A stretch of 64,000 bases of DNA from Candidatus Zixiibacteriota bacterium (GCA_036480375.1 JAZGGI010000020.1:1-64000); one strand, 5' to 3'; shown: positions 37,757 to 46,402, counted from the first letter of the stretch. Notes: a model not told the origin generated them from the letters alone. A program made the numbers and translations.

Positions 37757-38582
37757 CGGATGAATTCTCCCTGTGGCCTTTATGCTGTAAATTCTCTACA
37801 GTTTTCTGGAGTAGGGCGCATCGTTCACAATCTTCGGTATGCGGGCAGGTAACGTCGCTATGACTGACATAGCGGACTTCTCCGCCGTATAATTTTGCTA
37901 TAATATCGCCGGTGACGGCATGGGTCGGATGCATGACCACTTTTTGATTGACGCACACGACCGATTTGATAAACGGCGCGACAAATCCAGCGTCATGCGT
38001 CACCATGACAATCGTCATCAGTTCATTCAACTTTTGGAGAAGATTATAAATTTCGTCCTGCACGCCGAGATCAACATGCGCCGTCGGCTCGTCCAGCAGC
38101 AATATTCTGGCGTTAGTAGCTAATGCCCGAGCAATCAATACTCGCTGGCGCTGTCCGCCCGATAATTCTCCAAACGGACGAAGCGCTAAATTCTGTATCT
38201 CAACCTCATCAAGGCTTTTTTCGGCTACCAGTTGATCTTCTTTTCCAAATCCACCCCAGCTTTTGCCGTTATTGAGACGCCCCATCAAAACCACATCCCG
38301 GACACGAATAGGAAATTGAGGATCGAACTGAAAATGCTGCGGCACATATCCGATAAACTTCCGAGCCTTTTCAGGGGATTGGCCGAGAACTTTTATCCTG
38401 CCCTTATCCGGTTTTAGTAATCCCAGGATCAATTTGAGCATAGTCGTCTTGCCGCCGCCGTTGGGCCCGACGACGCTGATAAAATCGAGATGATTGAAAT
38501 GCAAATTGACATCCACTAATGCCAGGCGTCCATTGTAGGAGAATGACGTATTTTCGAATATGACCACCGATTCGTTATTCAT
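37749..38582 (-). CDS. znuC: Zinc/manganese ABC transporter ATP-binding protein
   Basis: Drives metal uptake. Walker A GPNGGGKTT, Q-loop PQHFQFD, ABC signature LSGGQRQRVLIARAL, Walker B ILLLDEPTAHVD, and switch His in VTHDAG. The C-terminus has an added tail with C, H and C residues (TCPHTEDCERC), not part of the nucleotide-binding fold, which could sense or bind zinc. It has 277 residues. Confidence 0.93.
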   Translation of the reverse strand: MNNESVVIFENTSFSYNGRLALVDVNLHFNHLDFISVVGPNGGGKTTMLKLILGLLKPDKGRIKVLGQSPEKARKFIGYVPQHFQFDPQFPIRVRDVVLMGRLNNGKSWGGFGKEDQLVAEKSLDEVEIQNLALRPFGELSGGQRQRVLIARALATNARILLLDEPTAHVDLGVQDEIYNLLQKLNELMTIVMVTHDAGFVAPFIKSVVCVNQKVVMHPTHAVTGDIIAKLYGGEVRYVSHSDVTCPHTEDCERCALLQKTVENLQHKGHRENSSDD

Positions 38583-38593
38583 AAGTAAAACTT

Positions 38594-39511
38594 CTATCTG
38601 CTCAAAGCCTTCCTGATTGATCGCGTCATGGACATCATATTACTCAAATAATCCATAGCCAATGGATCAAGCGATATCACTTCGCATCCGATTTCATCGG
38701 CAATCGATTGCGCGGTTCTTTGCGAAAATTGCTCCTGCACGATTATCGCATCAATCTTTTCCCGTCGTGCAAAATCAATCAATTTCGCCAAACGCTTTCC
38801 GCCCGGTTCTTTTCCCTCCACTTGCACCGCGATTTGCCTCAGGCCATAACGGTCAGTGAAATACCCAAAAGCGGGATGAAAGACCAATAGACCCCGCCCG
38901 GAATATTCGGATAGTAGCTCCGCTATGAGTAAATCCAGAGAATCCAGTTCAGATTCAAACGATTCAAGATTCGCTTCAAAATATATTTTTTGCTGTGGAT
39001 AATTTTCACTCAGTGCGCTGCAAATATTTTCAGCCTGTATTTTAACCAATTGCGGATCGAGCCAGATATGAGGATCGTATATGCCGCGATGATGTTCATC
39101 CTCATGACGATGGTCATGCGCGTGATCTTCCATGAGGCGCAATTTTATTCCATCCTGAGTTTTTATAATTTTTATATTCGGAAATAGTCTGGATGCTTTA
39201 TTCAGAAGACGCTCTTCGAACGGAACCCCGACTGCGAAAAATATATCTGATTTGGATAAAGCGGCAATCTGTTTCGGAGTGGCGTTGTATGTCGCCGGGG
39301 ACTGTCCCGGCCCAATCAAAACCGATACGTCGATAAAATTCCCGCCAATTCTTTCCGCAAAATATTTCTGAGGCACAATACTGACGAACGCATCTGTTTT
39401 ATCATTATTCTCTTGCGCATCAGCACCGGGATTACTGAAAAACAGCGCAAAGATAATTACGAAAAGACAAAGCCTGCGCAAAACCATTTCATATTTATCC
39501 AATATCCACAT
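38594..39511 (-). CDS. znuA: Zinc-type ABC transporter substrate-binding protein
   Basis: Periplasmic metal-binding protein (cluster A-I). Signal peptide around LCLFVIIFALFF. A His-rich loop (HAHDHRHEDEHHRG) in the middle, the DPHIWLDP motif with metal ligand His, and other ligands in FHPAFGYF and the C-terminal VISLDPLAMDY. The ATG at 39511 overlaps the stop of the regulator gene (TAATG), favouring it; a later ATG at 39487 gives an ordinary signal peptide. The His-rich loop argues for zinc over manganese. Confidence 0.92.
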   Translation of the reverse strand: MWILDKYEMVLRRLCLFVIIFALFFSNPGADAQENNDKTDAFVSIVPQKYFAERIGGNFIDVSVLIGPGQSPATYNATPKQIAALSKSDIFFAVGVPFEERLLNKASRLFPNIKIIKTQDGIKLRLMEDHAHDHRHEDEHHRGIYDPHIWLDPQLVKIQAENICSALSENYPQQKIYFEANLESFESELDSLDLLIAELLSEYSGRGLLVFHPAFGYFTDRYGLRQIAVQVEGKEPGGKRLAKLIDFARREKIDAIIVQEQFSQRTAQSIADEIGCEVISLDPLAMDYLSNMMSMTRSIRKALSR

Positions 39512-39789
39512 TATTGCTTCATGATCTTTTTCATAGTGTGCTTGCATGAAATATACTTTTCATGACAATCATCGCATTCTTTGACCGAATGAGAGTGGGA
39601 AAAACTATCCCAGTGGTCCTTTTGGCTGAGCGTCAAAAATCCGGCTCCCTGGCATAACGGGCAGGTCGACGCCAGAGCCGAGGTCACCGCCGCGCGGATA
39701 AACTCGGACCGGTTGGGAACGCTTTTGAGAGCCTCAGCCAGCGTCTCATCGACTTTGAATGTTATTACTTCATCTTTATGTTTTTTCAT
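39511..39789 (-). CDS. Ribbon-helix-helix metal-type regulator with Cys/His-rich tail
   Basis: A 92-residue protein. Residues 6-40 (DEVITFKVDETLAEALKSVPNRSEFIRAAVTSAL) form a CopG/NikR-like ribbon-helix-helix DNA-binding domain, and the C-terminal half is a Cys/His-rich region (CPLC, HWDSFSHSHS, CDDCHEKYISCKH) able to bind zinc. It is the first gene of the ABC metal operon; it should repress the operon when metal is enough. A dyad overlapping the promoter lies upstream. It is unlike the usual Fur-family Zur that regulates znuABC in most bacteria. Confidence 0.8.
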   Translation of the reverse strand: MKKHKDEVITFKVDETLAEALKSVPNRSEFIRAAVTSALASTCPLCQGAGFLTLSQKDHWDSFSHSHSVKECDDCHEKYISCKHTMKKIMKQ

Positions 39790-39820
39790 AACCGCGACTC
39801 CAAATCAATATTTCCTTAAA

Positions 39821-39850
39821 GTATTACGAAGTAATACCAAAAATCAACAA
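39821..39850 (-). promoter_or_regulatory. Candidate operator and promoter of the metal ABC operon
   Basis: GTATTAC-GAA-GTAATAC (39821-39837) is a perfect 7-bp-arm dyad 32 bp upstream of the regulator start. On the minus strand TAATAC (39826-39821) can act as -10 with TTGTTG (39850-39845) as -35, spacing 18 bp. Binding of the dyad would block the -10 region. Confidence 0.6.
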
Positions 39851-39922
39851 GTTTTTTCTCCGGGAACGTTGCGCCGTCTTGTTTGTTGTTAGATATCCAA
39901 AACATTGAACAAGGGCAGCCTT

Positions 39923-40621
39923 ATGATTAAAATACGTAAATCAGAAGAGCGCGGCCATTTCGATCATGGCTGGCTCGATACTTATCATACATTTTCTTTC
40001 GCGCAATATAACGACCCCAACTTCACCGGCTTCCGCGCGCTTCGCATCATCAACGAGGACAAAATCCAACCCGCTACCGAATTTGGCACCCATCCTCACG
40101 AGGATATGGAAATTTTCACCTATCTGATGTCGGGGGAATTGACCCACAAGGACAGCATGGGTGACGGTTCAACGATATATCCCGGAGATGTTCAGAGGAT
40201 GACGGCTGGTTCGGGGATATTCCACAGCGAGTCGAACAATTCCAAATACACGACCACGCATCTCTTTCAAATCTGGATATTGCCGGACAAGAAGGGCCGC
40301 CATCCGGAATACGAGCAGAAGACATTTCCTTTTCCCGGAAAACAGAACATGCTGCGTATGATTGTTTCGCCCGATGGCAAGGATAACACTATTCACGTTT
40401 ATCAGGATGTCTATATGTATGATTCGGCGTTGGAGAGCGGCCAGTCGCTTACCTACAGGTTTGATAGAAAACGCCACGGCTGGATTCAACTGGCATCGGG
40501 TGAATTAAACATTAATGGCGATAAACTCTACTCCGGAGACGGCGCGGCGATAAGCGGCGAGAGAGATATTATATTCAAAGCCGAAACCGGCTGTGAATTC
40601 TTTCTGTTTGATCTGGCCTAA
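39923..40621 (+). CDS. Pirin family protein (YhaK-like)
   Basis: A 232-residue bicupin protein. Metal-binding motif GTHPHEDMEIFTYLMSGELTH with His and Glu ligands in the N-terminal cupin and the SESN motif (GSGIFHSESN). Pirins often act as quercetin dioxygenases or redox-responsive cofactors. The start is the ATG at 39923 since it begins the conserved IRKSEERGHFDHGWLDTYHTFSF block. It converges with the next gene with the stops overlapping. Confidence 0.9.
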   Translation: MIKIRKSEERGHFDHGWLDTYHTFSFAQYNDPNFTGFRALRIINEDKIQPATEFGTHPHEDMEIFTYLMSGELTHKDSMGDGSTIYPGDVQRMTAGSGIFHSESNNSKYTTTHLFQIWILPDKKGRHPEYEQKTFPFPGKQNMLRMIVSPDGKDNTIHVYQDVYMYDSALESGQSLTYRFDRKRHGWIQLASGELNINGDKLYSGDGAAISGERDIIFKAETGCEFFLFDLA

Positions 40622-41502
40622 ACCCCCTTAACAATCTTTCGGTAAATTTTGGCCCATTCCTCGACCGTGATCGTGCTGCGGCCGAATAGCCGGTCGGCTT
40701 CGTCCGGGGAAGTCTCCACTTCATCATCGCCATGCTTATCAAAAAAGGCCATCAGGTTCACGGCCGATTTCAAAGTTTTATTGAACATAAACAACATCGA
40801 GAATTTGGCCAGCCAGATCGGGAGTCTATCAATTGCAATATCGGGATGGCATATTTCCAAAAAACGACGTAATGCTTCGGAAATCGGCATCGCTTCCGGG
40901 CCAAATATCGTCAATATCTTATTGTTCGCCTTATCCGACTTAAAACATTCGGCAACGATGCGAGCATAATCGGCGACCGCCAAAAAATGAAATAGTGTTT
41001 TTCCGCTTCCGATATAAACGGCCTTGTTGTCTTTTAAAAATAGAGGTAATGATTCGCAAAACCAGGTCGGTTTCAAAATCGTATAATTAAGCCCCGAGGC
41101 GACCATAACTTTTTCGGCTTCATATTTAACTTTTTCATGAATAAATTGGGAATGCTTTTTATCGGCGCGAGCTTCGCTGATTTGGACGACGCGATTGACT
41201 CCGACTTCCAAAGCCGCCCGATAGATATTTTTCGATCCCTCCTGTTCAATCCGGATATAATCGGCGGGCAACGGTCCCCCTTTTAGATTGATATATATCG
41301 CATCGCAGCCCTCAATGCCCTTTCGAAGGCTGTCAATATTACCGACATCACCCGGGGCGTATTCCACTCTGTCGCCAAAAAATGCCTTTGCCCTATTCTC
41401 ATTTGTCGTAAAAATACGAACCTGGAAATTCTCATTTAATAAATGGACGGCAACCGGCCGTCCCAACATCCCTGTCCCGCCAATAATCAATATCCTGGGC
41501 AT
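40618..41502 (-). CDS. NmrA-like NAD(P)-binding reductase
   Basis: A 294-residue atypical short-chain dehydrogenase with a Rossmann N-terminus IIGGTGMLGRPVAVHLL and the NAD(P) motif GxxGxxG, followed by CDAIYINLKGG and VVQISEARADKKHSQFIHEK. No clear YxxxK catalytic pair, as in NmrA-type redox sensor or unknown-function proteins. Overlaps the pirin gene by 4 bp at the stop codons. Confidence 0.85.
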   Translation of the reverse strand: MPRILIIGGTGMLGRPVAVHLLNENFQVRIFTTNENRAKAFFGDRVEYAPGDVGNIDSLRKGIEGCDAIYINLKGGPLPADYIRIEQEGSKNIYRAALEVGVNRVVQISEARADKKHSQFIHEKVKYEAEKVMVASGLNYTILKPTWFCESLPLFLKDNKAVYIGSGKTLFHFLAVADYARIVAECFKSDKANNKILTIFGPEAMPISEALRRFLEICHPDIAIDRLPIWLAKFSMLFMFNKTLKSAVNLMAFFDKHGDDEVETSPDEADRLFGRSTITVEEWAKIYRKIVKGV

Positions 41503-41690
41503 GGCTTCCTTCCGGAAAATGCTCTTTTGCAGAAGATAGATTGAGTGATTTGGAAAAAACTACAAAAAACATTTATTACCCCTCATAAATTGATAATTTT
41601 ATGACGATGATATTAAAATCACAAATTTTATATCGAGCTAAGAATTGTGATAGCAATGAATTACGATTTTTTCAAAATAATGAAACTTTC

Positions 41691-41706
41691 TACGAACAAC
41701 TTCGTA
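41691..41706. promoter_or_regulatory. Candidate BlaI-type operator
   Basis: TACGAA-CAAC-TTCGTA is a perfect inverted repeat with 6-bp arms about 42 bp upstream of the blaI start. BlaI/MecI regulators bind short inverted repeats of the TAC...GTA type, so it probably controls the blaI-M56 operon. A nearby TTCGTACGAA palindrome (41701-41710) overlaps. Confidence 0.5.
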
Positions 41707-41747
41707 CGAAAATGATAGTAGAAAACAATAAACCAAGAGACAAAATT

Positions 41748-42140
41748 ATGACGGACAGGCAATCATTACCAACCGACGCGGAACTCGAAATATTAAACGT
41801 CCTTTGGGCCAACGGCCCCAGCACGGTTAAAGATGTTCACCAATTATTATCCGGCAAATCTCCACGGGGATATACGACCGTTTTGAAAATACTCCAGATA
41901 ATGAGCGAAAAAGGATTAGTAAGCCGGGATGAAAGCCAGAGAGCTCATATCTATACACCCGCTATTGAAATCAAACAGACACAGCAATCAATGGTCATCC
42001 ATCTGGTTAATAAGGTCTTTGACGGTTCGGCCGGAAGCTTGATTATGCAAGCCCTGAGTTCCCGCCCTACATCCAAAGAAGAATTGGCGGAAATCCGAAA
42101 ACTGCTGGACGAAATGGAGGGCCGCCGGGATGATAAGTAA
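41748..42140 (+). CDS. BlaI/MecI/CopY-family transcriptional repressor
   Basis: A 130-residue winged-helix repressor. The core PTDAELEILNVLWANGPSTVKDVHQLL...PRGYTTVLKILQIMSEKGLVSRDESQRAHIYTPA is characteristic. In beta-lactam signalling the repressor is cut when the partner M56 protease is activated. The start is at ATG 41748, within family length; the open frame further upstream has no similarity. It overlaps the M56 gene by 11 bp. Confidence 0.92.
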   Translation: MTDRQSLPTDAELEILNVLWANGPSTVKDVHQLLSGKSPRGYTTVLKILQIMSEKGLVSRDESQRAHIYTPAIEIKQTQQSMVIHLVNKVFDGSAGSLIMQALSSRPTSKEELAEIRKLLDEMEGRRDDK

Positions 42141-44424
42141 TTTACTTCTCACATTGGAAGCTATTGTCCGACCCTTTTCGTGGGCAATAATCCATTCGCT
42201 CTGGCAGGGCGGTGTCATTATGGTTTTATTATTTGTCGCCCTGAATATCGTCCGCGATAATGTACGACTTCGTTACGCGCTTTCTTGCTCGGCGATGGCC
42301 GGATTAATGGCTTGTTTTGTAACGACAGCCCTGATCCTGATGTTTTCGGGAAATCAGGAATCTATAGCTCAACTCAACGCTCAGCCAAAGTCGAATAACG
42401 CAACCGTTGTGCAACCCGCCTCAGACCAACAGGCGCAAACACCCTTAACATCGCAAGCTTTTCCTCAAACAATATCAACTCCGCCGATGTCAACCGGGAT
42501 ATTTCTGCTCTGGTACGTTGGCATGATGATTCTTTCGTTTTATCATCTGGCCGGATGGTTTCGGGCGCACAATTACACCCGTCGAGAGATTTCAAAAGCC
42601 AGCCCTCAATGGGAAACGCGATGGACAGAATTAGGCAACAAAATTGGATTAAGGCGTCCCCTGCAAATTCTCATATCATCCAAAATAAATATGCCCTGTG
42701 TCATCGGAGCCGTTAAACCGGTTGTACTCTTGCCCTTGTCGGCATTTTCCGGGTTGTCGGTGCAACAGATCGAACTACTGCTGACGCATGAGTTAATCCA
42801 TATCCGTCGGTACGATGTGTTAATCAATTATCTCCAAAAAATGTTTGAAACTATTCTCTTTTTCAATCCCGCCGCCTGGTTGATCTCAAGACAAATCAGA
42901 ATCGAACGGGAGCTATGTTGCGATGAAGAAGTAATCTCGCTAAGCGGCGATAACATCGCTTACGCCCGGGCGTTGACTGAGCTAGCGGGATTGCGCTGCA
43001 ATGCACCCCAATTGGCCGTGGCGGCCGGGGGCAGAACACTTATAGGGAGGATAAATAGAATGCTTAAGATAGAAACCACAAATCGCAATTTGTCCGGTTT
43101 TGGTCTCACTACCATAATATTAATGGCAGTCATATTCACCGCCGGTCTGGGTTTGCTGGGCGGAACCGCCCCGAACGCCTACGCCCAACCGGATAAATCA
43201 ATTGCCCAATCATTCGAACCGGATGACGAAGATCTCCGGGGATACTGGGAAATCGATAAACGCCGCGGAAAATATCAATTACAAATAGATTTTGATCGCG
43301 GTGGTAGAAATGTAAATACCTTCACCGAATCACAATTGGAACGCATTCTAACTCCCACCGATTGGGGCTATATGATTGAGCGCGACGCCGGCACCTTCTA
43401 CATGGTTCGCGATGATAATTCCGGCGATGATATTGAAGGCGAGGGTGAAATGTACTTTAAGGTAAACCCGGAGTACATTGAGGAATTGAAAAATCATGGT
43501 GTCAGGCTCCGCAAATCAAGGGATGAATTGGCATTTATGATACACAATATACGACTTGATTTTGTCCGCGGCCTGGCTGATTTAGGCTATGACAACCTAT
43601 CCAAAGATGAGCTATTATCAATGCACATACACGACGTTTCTCCGGATTACATTAGCGATTTAGAAAAGCTGGGATACAAATACCTGGATACCGAACAATT
43701 AGTATCTATGCAAATCCACGATGTCACTCCCGATTACATCAACGATCTGGAAAAGTCAGGCATTCATGATCTGGACGCCGAACAATTAGTATCTATGCAA
43801 ATCCACGATGTCACTCCCGATTACATCAGCGATCTGAGAGAATCGGGCATAAGTGATCTGGATGCCGAGCGATTAGTCTCTATGCAGATACATAACGTCA
43901 CTACCGATTACATCAGCGATCTGGAAAAGCTGGGATACAAAAACCTGGATACCGATCAATTAGTATCCATGCAGATTCACAACGTGGAACCGGATTTTAT
44001 TAGCGAGTTTAATGAACTGGGCTACGAGGATATCGACGCTGATCAACTCGTATCAATGCGAATCCACGATGTCGATCCCGATCTCGTTCGCGAATTGAAA
44101 AGTCAGGGTATCAAGCGAGTCAGTCTTGAGACATTGGTGTCTATGCAGATTCACAACGTCACCCCGCGCTATCTCGAACAACTGGCCGAACTCGGATATA
44201 CCAATATCAAGCCATCACAATTGGTATCGATGAAAATTCATAATGTAACGCCGAGATTTATCGAACAACTCGAGGAACTCGGAATCATAGATGTTGATGT
44301 CGAAGATTTAATTGCCATGCGCATTCATAACGTGACGCCGCGATACATTAAGCGCCTGCGCCAGGACGGCATCAAGGTAACCGACCCGGAAAAGCTCGTC
44401 GCTTTGAAAATATATGGAATATAA
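42130..44424 (+). CDS. BlaR1-type M56 membrane peptidase with tandem C-terminal repeats
   Basis: A 764-residue membrane protein. N-terminal membrane helices, the zinc protease motif THELIHIRRYD (H220, E221, H224) and ERELCCDEE make it an M56 peptidase; these cut the partner BlaI to start gene expression. A last membrane helix sits near 325-345. It lacks the penicillin-binding transpeptidase-like sensor of BlaR1. Instead, residues about 445-764 carry eleven repeats of 29 residues with the core (D/E)QLVSMQIH(D/N)VTPDYISDLEKLGY. This C-terminal part is presumably outside the cell, as sensor; the ligand is unknown. Such repeats occur in M56 proteins of Acidobacteria and Gemmatimonadota, from memory. 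Confidence 0.9.
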   Translation: MISNLLLTLEAIVRPFSWAIIHSLWQGGVIMVLLFVALNIVRDNVRLRYALSCSAMAGLMACFVTTALILMFSGNQESIAQLNAQPKSNNATVVQPASDQQAQTPLTSQAFPQTISTPPMSTGIFLLWYVGMMILSFYHLAGWFRAHNYTRREISKASPQWETRWTELGNKIGLRRPLQILISSKINMPCVIGAVKPVVLLPLSAFSGLSVQQIELLLTHELIHIRRYDVLINYLQKMFETILFFNPAAWLISRQIRIERELCCDEEVISLSGDNIAYARALTELAGLRCNAPQLAVAAGGRTLIGRINRMLKIETTNRNLSGFGLTTIILMAVIFTAGLGLLGGTAPNAYAQPDKSIAQSFEPDDEDLRGYWEIDKRRGKYQLQIDFDRGGRNVNTFTESQLERILTPTDWGYMIERDAGTFYMVRDDNSGDDIEGEGEMYFKVNPEYIEELKNHGVRLRKSRDELAFMIHNIRLDFVRGLADLGYDNLSKDELLSMHIHDVSPDYISDLEKLGYKYLDTEQLVSMQIHDVTPDYINDLEKSGIHDLDAEQLVSMQIHDVTPDYISDLRESGISDLDAERLVSMQIHNVTTDYISDLEKLGYKNLDTDQLVSMQIHNVEPDFISEFNELGYEDIDADQLVSMRIHDVDPDLVRELKSQGIKRVSLETLVSMQIHNVTPRYLEQLAELGYTNIKPSQLVSMKIHNVTPRFIEQLEELGIIDVDVEDLIAMRIHNVTPRYIKRLRQDGIKVTDPEKLVALKIYGI
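43468..44424 (+). repeat. 87-bp (29-residue) tandem coding repeats in the M56 gene
   Basis: About eleven 87-bp units; two neighbouring units (43693 and 43780) are nearly identical over some 50 bp, indicating recent expansion, while outer units are more diverged. Each encodes LVSMQIH-x-VTPxY-type text. Confidence 0.85.
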
Positions 44425-44441
44425 TTAGCACAGATAAAAAG

Positions 44442-44492
44442 GGCTGGAGATTCTCATTGTTTTAATCCGAGAATAATCTCCAGCCTTTTTTT
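44442..44492. terminator. Bidirectional intrinsic terminator
   Basis: GGCTGGAGATT (44442-44452) and AATCTCCAGCC (44475-44485) form an 11-bp stem with seven T on the plus side and five A before it (T-run on the minus side). It serves both the M56 gene and the convergent cupin gene. Confidence 0.9.
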
Positions 44493-44814
44493 ATGACATA
44501 TATTCTTCACGCACCGGCATGAAAATATCAACCGCCACTGAATCTTCCAATACTTCGGCCATATGCTCGACATTTGATGGAAATTGCCAGCTATCGCCGG
44601 GCTCGGCCAGAAATTCTTCCCCTTCGCATTCGAATCTCAGCTTTCCCGAAACCAGATACCCGATCTGTTCATGCGGATGCGAATGGAGCGGCACCGCACA
44701 ACCTTTTTTGAGATGAAATTCGACCAGCGACATATTTTCGCCGTAGGATAAAGTCTTCAGATTTACTCCATCCAGCGGCTCTTTATAATTTGATGAATCT
44801 TTTTTATAAAACAT
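44491..44814 (-). CDS. Single-domain cupin protein
   Basis: A 107-residue cupin with metal site LHSHPHEQIGYLVSGKLRFECEGEEFLAEPGDSWQFPSNVEH (HxH(x)3E(x)6G and PxNxxH). Role unknown; similar small cupins bind metals or act in polyketide or sugar metabolism. Convergent to the M56 gene across a shared terminator. Confidence 0.85.
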   Translation of the reverse strand: MFYKKDSSNYKEPLDGVNLKTLSYGENMSLVEFHLKKGCAVPLHSHPHEQIGYLVSGKLRFECEGEEFLAEPGDSWQFPSNVEHMAEVLEDSVAVDIFMPVREEYMS

Positions 44815-44832
44815 AATCTTATCCTTTCTGCA

Positions 44833-45387
44833 TCAGAATAAATATGGTACAAACATTTTTGTTCGCTTCATATATTCCCTGTAGTCATCGCCAAAGAATT
44901 TGATATTCTCCGACTCTTCAAACTTTGCTGTTATAAATAGAAAGAGTGTTGCGATTAAGGCAAGACAAATTGTTATGATTGATATATGTTTGAAAAATGC
45001 TCCCCATGTCAAGAACAAGAGCGAGCTGTAAATCGGATGACGGATGTATCGATATGCCCCGACAGTCACCAATTTTGTAGTTTTTTCAATGCCATAAAGT
45101 GTCGGATCGTCGCGGTTACTATTTGGTTTTCCAATGGTTATTAATAATCGTGTTCCGACAATAACCAAAACCGTACAAGCAATTAATAAAAACCAGGAAA
45201 TCAGTTGATTTATACTCAATGGATTTTCAAACCAGTGTCTAAAGTTCAGGATTATGATTATCAGTATAGCTTCCCACGCAAAGAAACGATAGAATCCGTG
45301 CGAACGGAAATTTCGCAAAGAATTCCGCGATAACCACAATATCCCCGCCGACACGACTATGAAGATTATGATTTTATATTGAAGCAT
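44833..45387 (-). CDS. Isoprenylcysteine carboxyl methyltransferase-like membrane protein
   Basis: A 184-residue protein with about five membrane helices and the C-terminal methyltransferase box (GAYRYIRHPIYSSLLFLTWG, then FFGDDYREYMKRT) of the ICMT/phospholipid methyltransferase superfamily, binding SAM at the membrane. The substrate is unknown in bacteria. It stands alone. Confidence 0.85.
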   Translation of the reverse strand: MLQYKIIIFIVVSAGILWLSRNSLRNFRSHGFYRFFAWEAILIIIILNFRHWFENPLSINQLISWFLLIACTVLVIVGTRLLITIGKPNSNRDDPTLYGIEKTTKLVTVGAYRYIRHPIYSSLLFLTWGAFFKHISIITICLALIATLFLFITAKFEESENIKFFGDDYREYMKRTKMFVPYLF

Positions 45388-45466
45388 TATACCGCCTCAA
45401 ATGAAAACTAAACTGCCACAGCAAGTTGCCGGACACTCTATTTTTTATGAATGCCTCAGATTGTAT

Positions 45467-45946
45467 TTAAGATATTCCTTTTGCATATAGCTCTAAATTC
45501 AATTGTTTACACTTCTCCTCAAATTCCGATTGCACCTTTTCCAATTGTTCCATATATATTGAGAATAGAATCCAATCAAACTTCTCATCTGTTTTCTTTA
45601 AATACAAGTCGGCGTGTTCGGCATAAGTGATAAATTCTTTATAAATATTAACTAAATCAGTGCTTACGTTACAGGTATCAATCATTCTTAAAGAATCTAA
45701 CATATCGCTGATTGAATTTTCAAACATAATTTTTATCTTAAGTTTTAGCGAATCATTTGGGGGATTTGCAAATATCGGTCGAATGTTGTCCTCATAATAT
45801 TTTCCTTGAATATAAAATGCCTTAATGACGTCATCTGCAAATTTCTGATTGATTTTATATTGGCTATTTGTTTCTGTACACCCATAAAAAAGCAGGAGCA
45901 ATGTAAATGAAATAGTTATTAGTTTCGCAATAGTTGAAAATTTCAT
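45467..45946 (-). CDS. Lipoprotein of unknown function
   Basis: About 159 residues from MKFSTIAKL (a frame five residues longer starts at 45961). Lipobox LLLFYGC precedes a helical mature part (INQKFADDVIKAFYIQGKYYEDNIRPIF...). The family is not recognised; it looks like an all-helical periplasmic lipoprotein. Confidence 0.55.
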   Translation of the reverse strand: MKFSTIAKLITISFTLLLLFYGCTETNSQYKINQKFADDVIKAFYIQGKYYEDNIRPIFANPPNDSLKLKIKIMFENSISDMLDSLRMIDTCNVSTDLVNIYKEFITYAEHADLYLKKTDEKFDWILFSIYMEQLEKVQSEFEEKCKQLNLELYAKGIS

Positions 45947-46016
45947 TTTTATGTTACTCACTCATGTCGTTTTTGTTTTACAAATTTAGCACAACAACCA
46001 AAACCAAGTCCCCAAC

Positions 46017-46073
46017 TGTCATTCCCGAGAGCGGAGTCCCGTCAGGGACGAAGCGAGTCGGGAATCCAGAAAA
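46017..46073. repeat. Palindromic repeat 3' of the GIY-YIG gene
   Basis: GTCATTCCCGA... and TCGGGAATCCAG flank an inner TCCCGTCAGGGA stem. This ATTCCCG..CGGGAATCCAG type repeat is known to be dispersed in many genomes; a related partner is at 46376-46402. Confidence 0.7.
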
Positions 46074-46080
46074 AAATATT

Positions 46081-46368
46081 TTAGACCAGTTTATTGTACA
46101 AATCTTTCCAGCCTGGATTAGATTCTTCGATTAATCTCAGTTTCCATTTACGATTCCACTTTTTCATTTGTTTTTCTCGTGCTATAGCAGATTCAACATC
46201 GGAAGTTTGCTCAAAATAGACTAACTTGTGTATACCATACTTTTTGGTAAACCCTTCAATGAGTTTGTTCTTGTGTTCGTATGCCCGACGAACTAAATCA
46301 TTGGTGACTCCGATATAAAGTGTTCCGTTTCGTTCGCTCGCCATGATATAGATGTAGTACTCTTTCAT
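46081..46368 (-). CDS. Stand-alone GIY-YIG nuclease
   Basis: A 95-residue protein of the UPF0213/YhbQ-like GIY-YIG nuclease type: YYIYIMASERNGTLYIGVTNDLVRRAYEHK (GIY strand, YIG, catalytic Arg), KLVYFEQTSDVESAIAREKQMKKW. Start ATG is 46368; the frame is open to 46404 but that portion is repeat sequence (SYPRRRVS). Substrate unknown. Bracketed by palindromic repeats. Confidence 0.88.
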   Translation of the reverse strand: MKEYYIYIMASERNGTLYIGVTNDLVRRAYEHKNKLIEGFTKKYGIHKLVYFEQTSDVESAIAREKQMKKWNRKWKLRLIEESNPGWKDLYNKLV

Positions 46369-46375
46369 AATTTCA

Positions 46376-46402
46376 CTGGATACCCGCCTTCGCGGGTATG
46401 AC
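46376..46402. repeat. Palindromic repeat 5' of the GIY-YIG gene
   Basis: CTGGATACCCGCCTTCGCGGGTATGAC has a TACCCGC/GCGGGTA stem. With 46017-46073 it brackets the nuclease gene. Confidence 0.75.

Noticed and set aside
38994-39002. Perfect DnaA box TGTGGATAA
   Set aside because: Lies within the znuA coding sequence; taken as coincidence.
43468-44424. Tandem 87-bp repeats as a CRISPR array
   Set aside because: Units are coding, contiguous and have no spacers.
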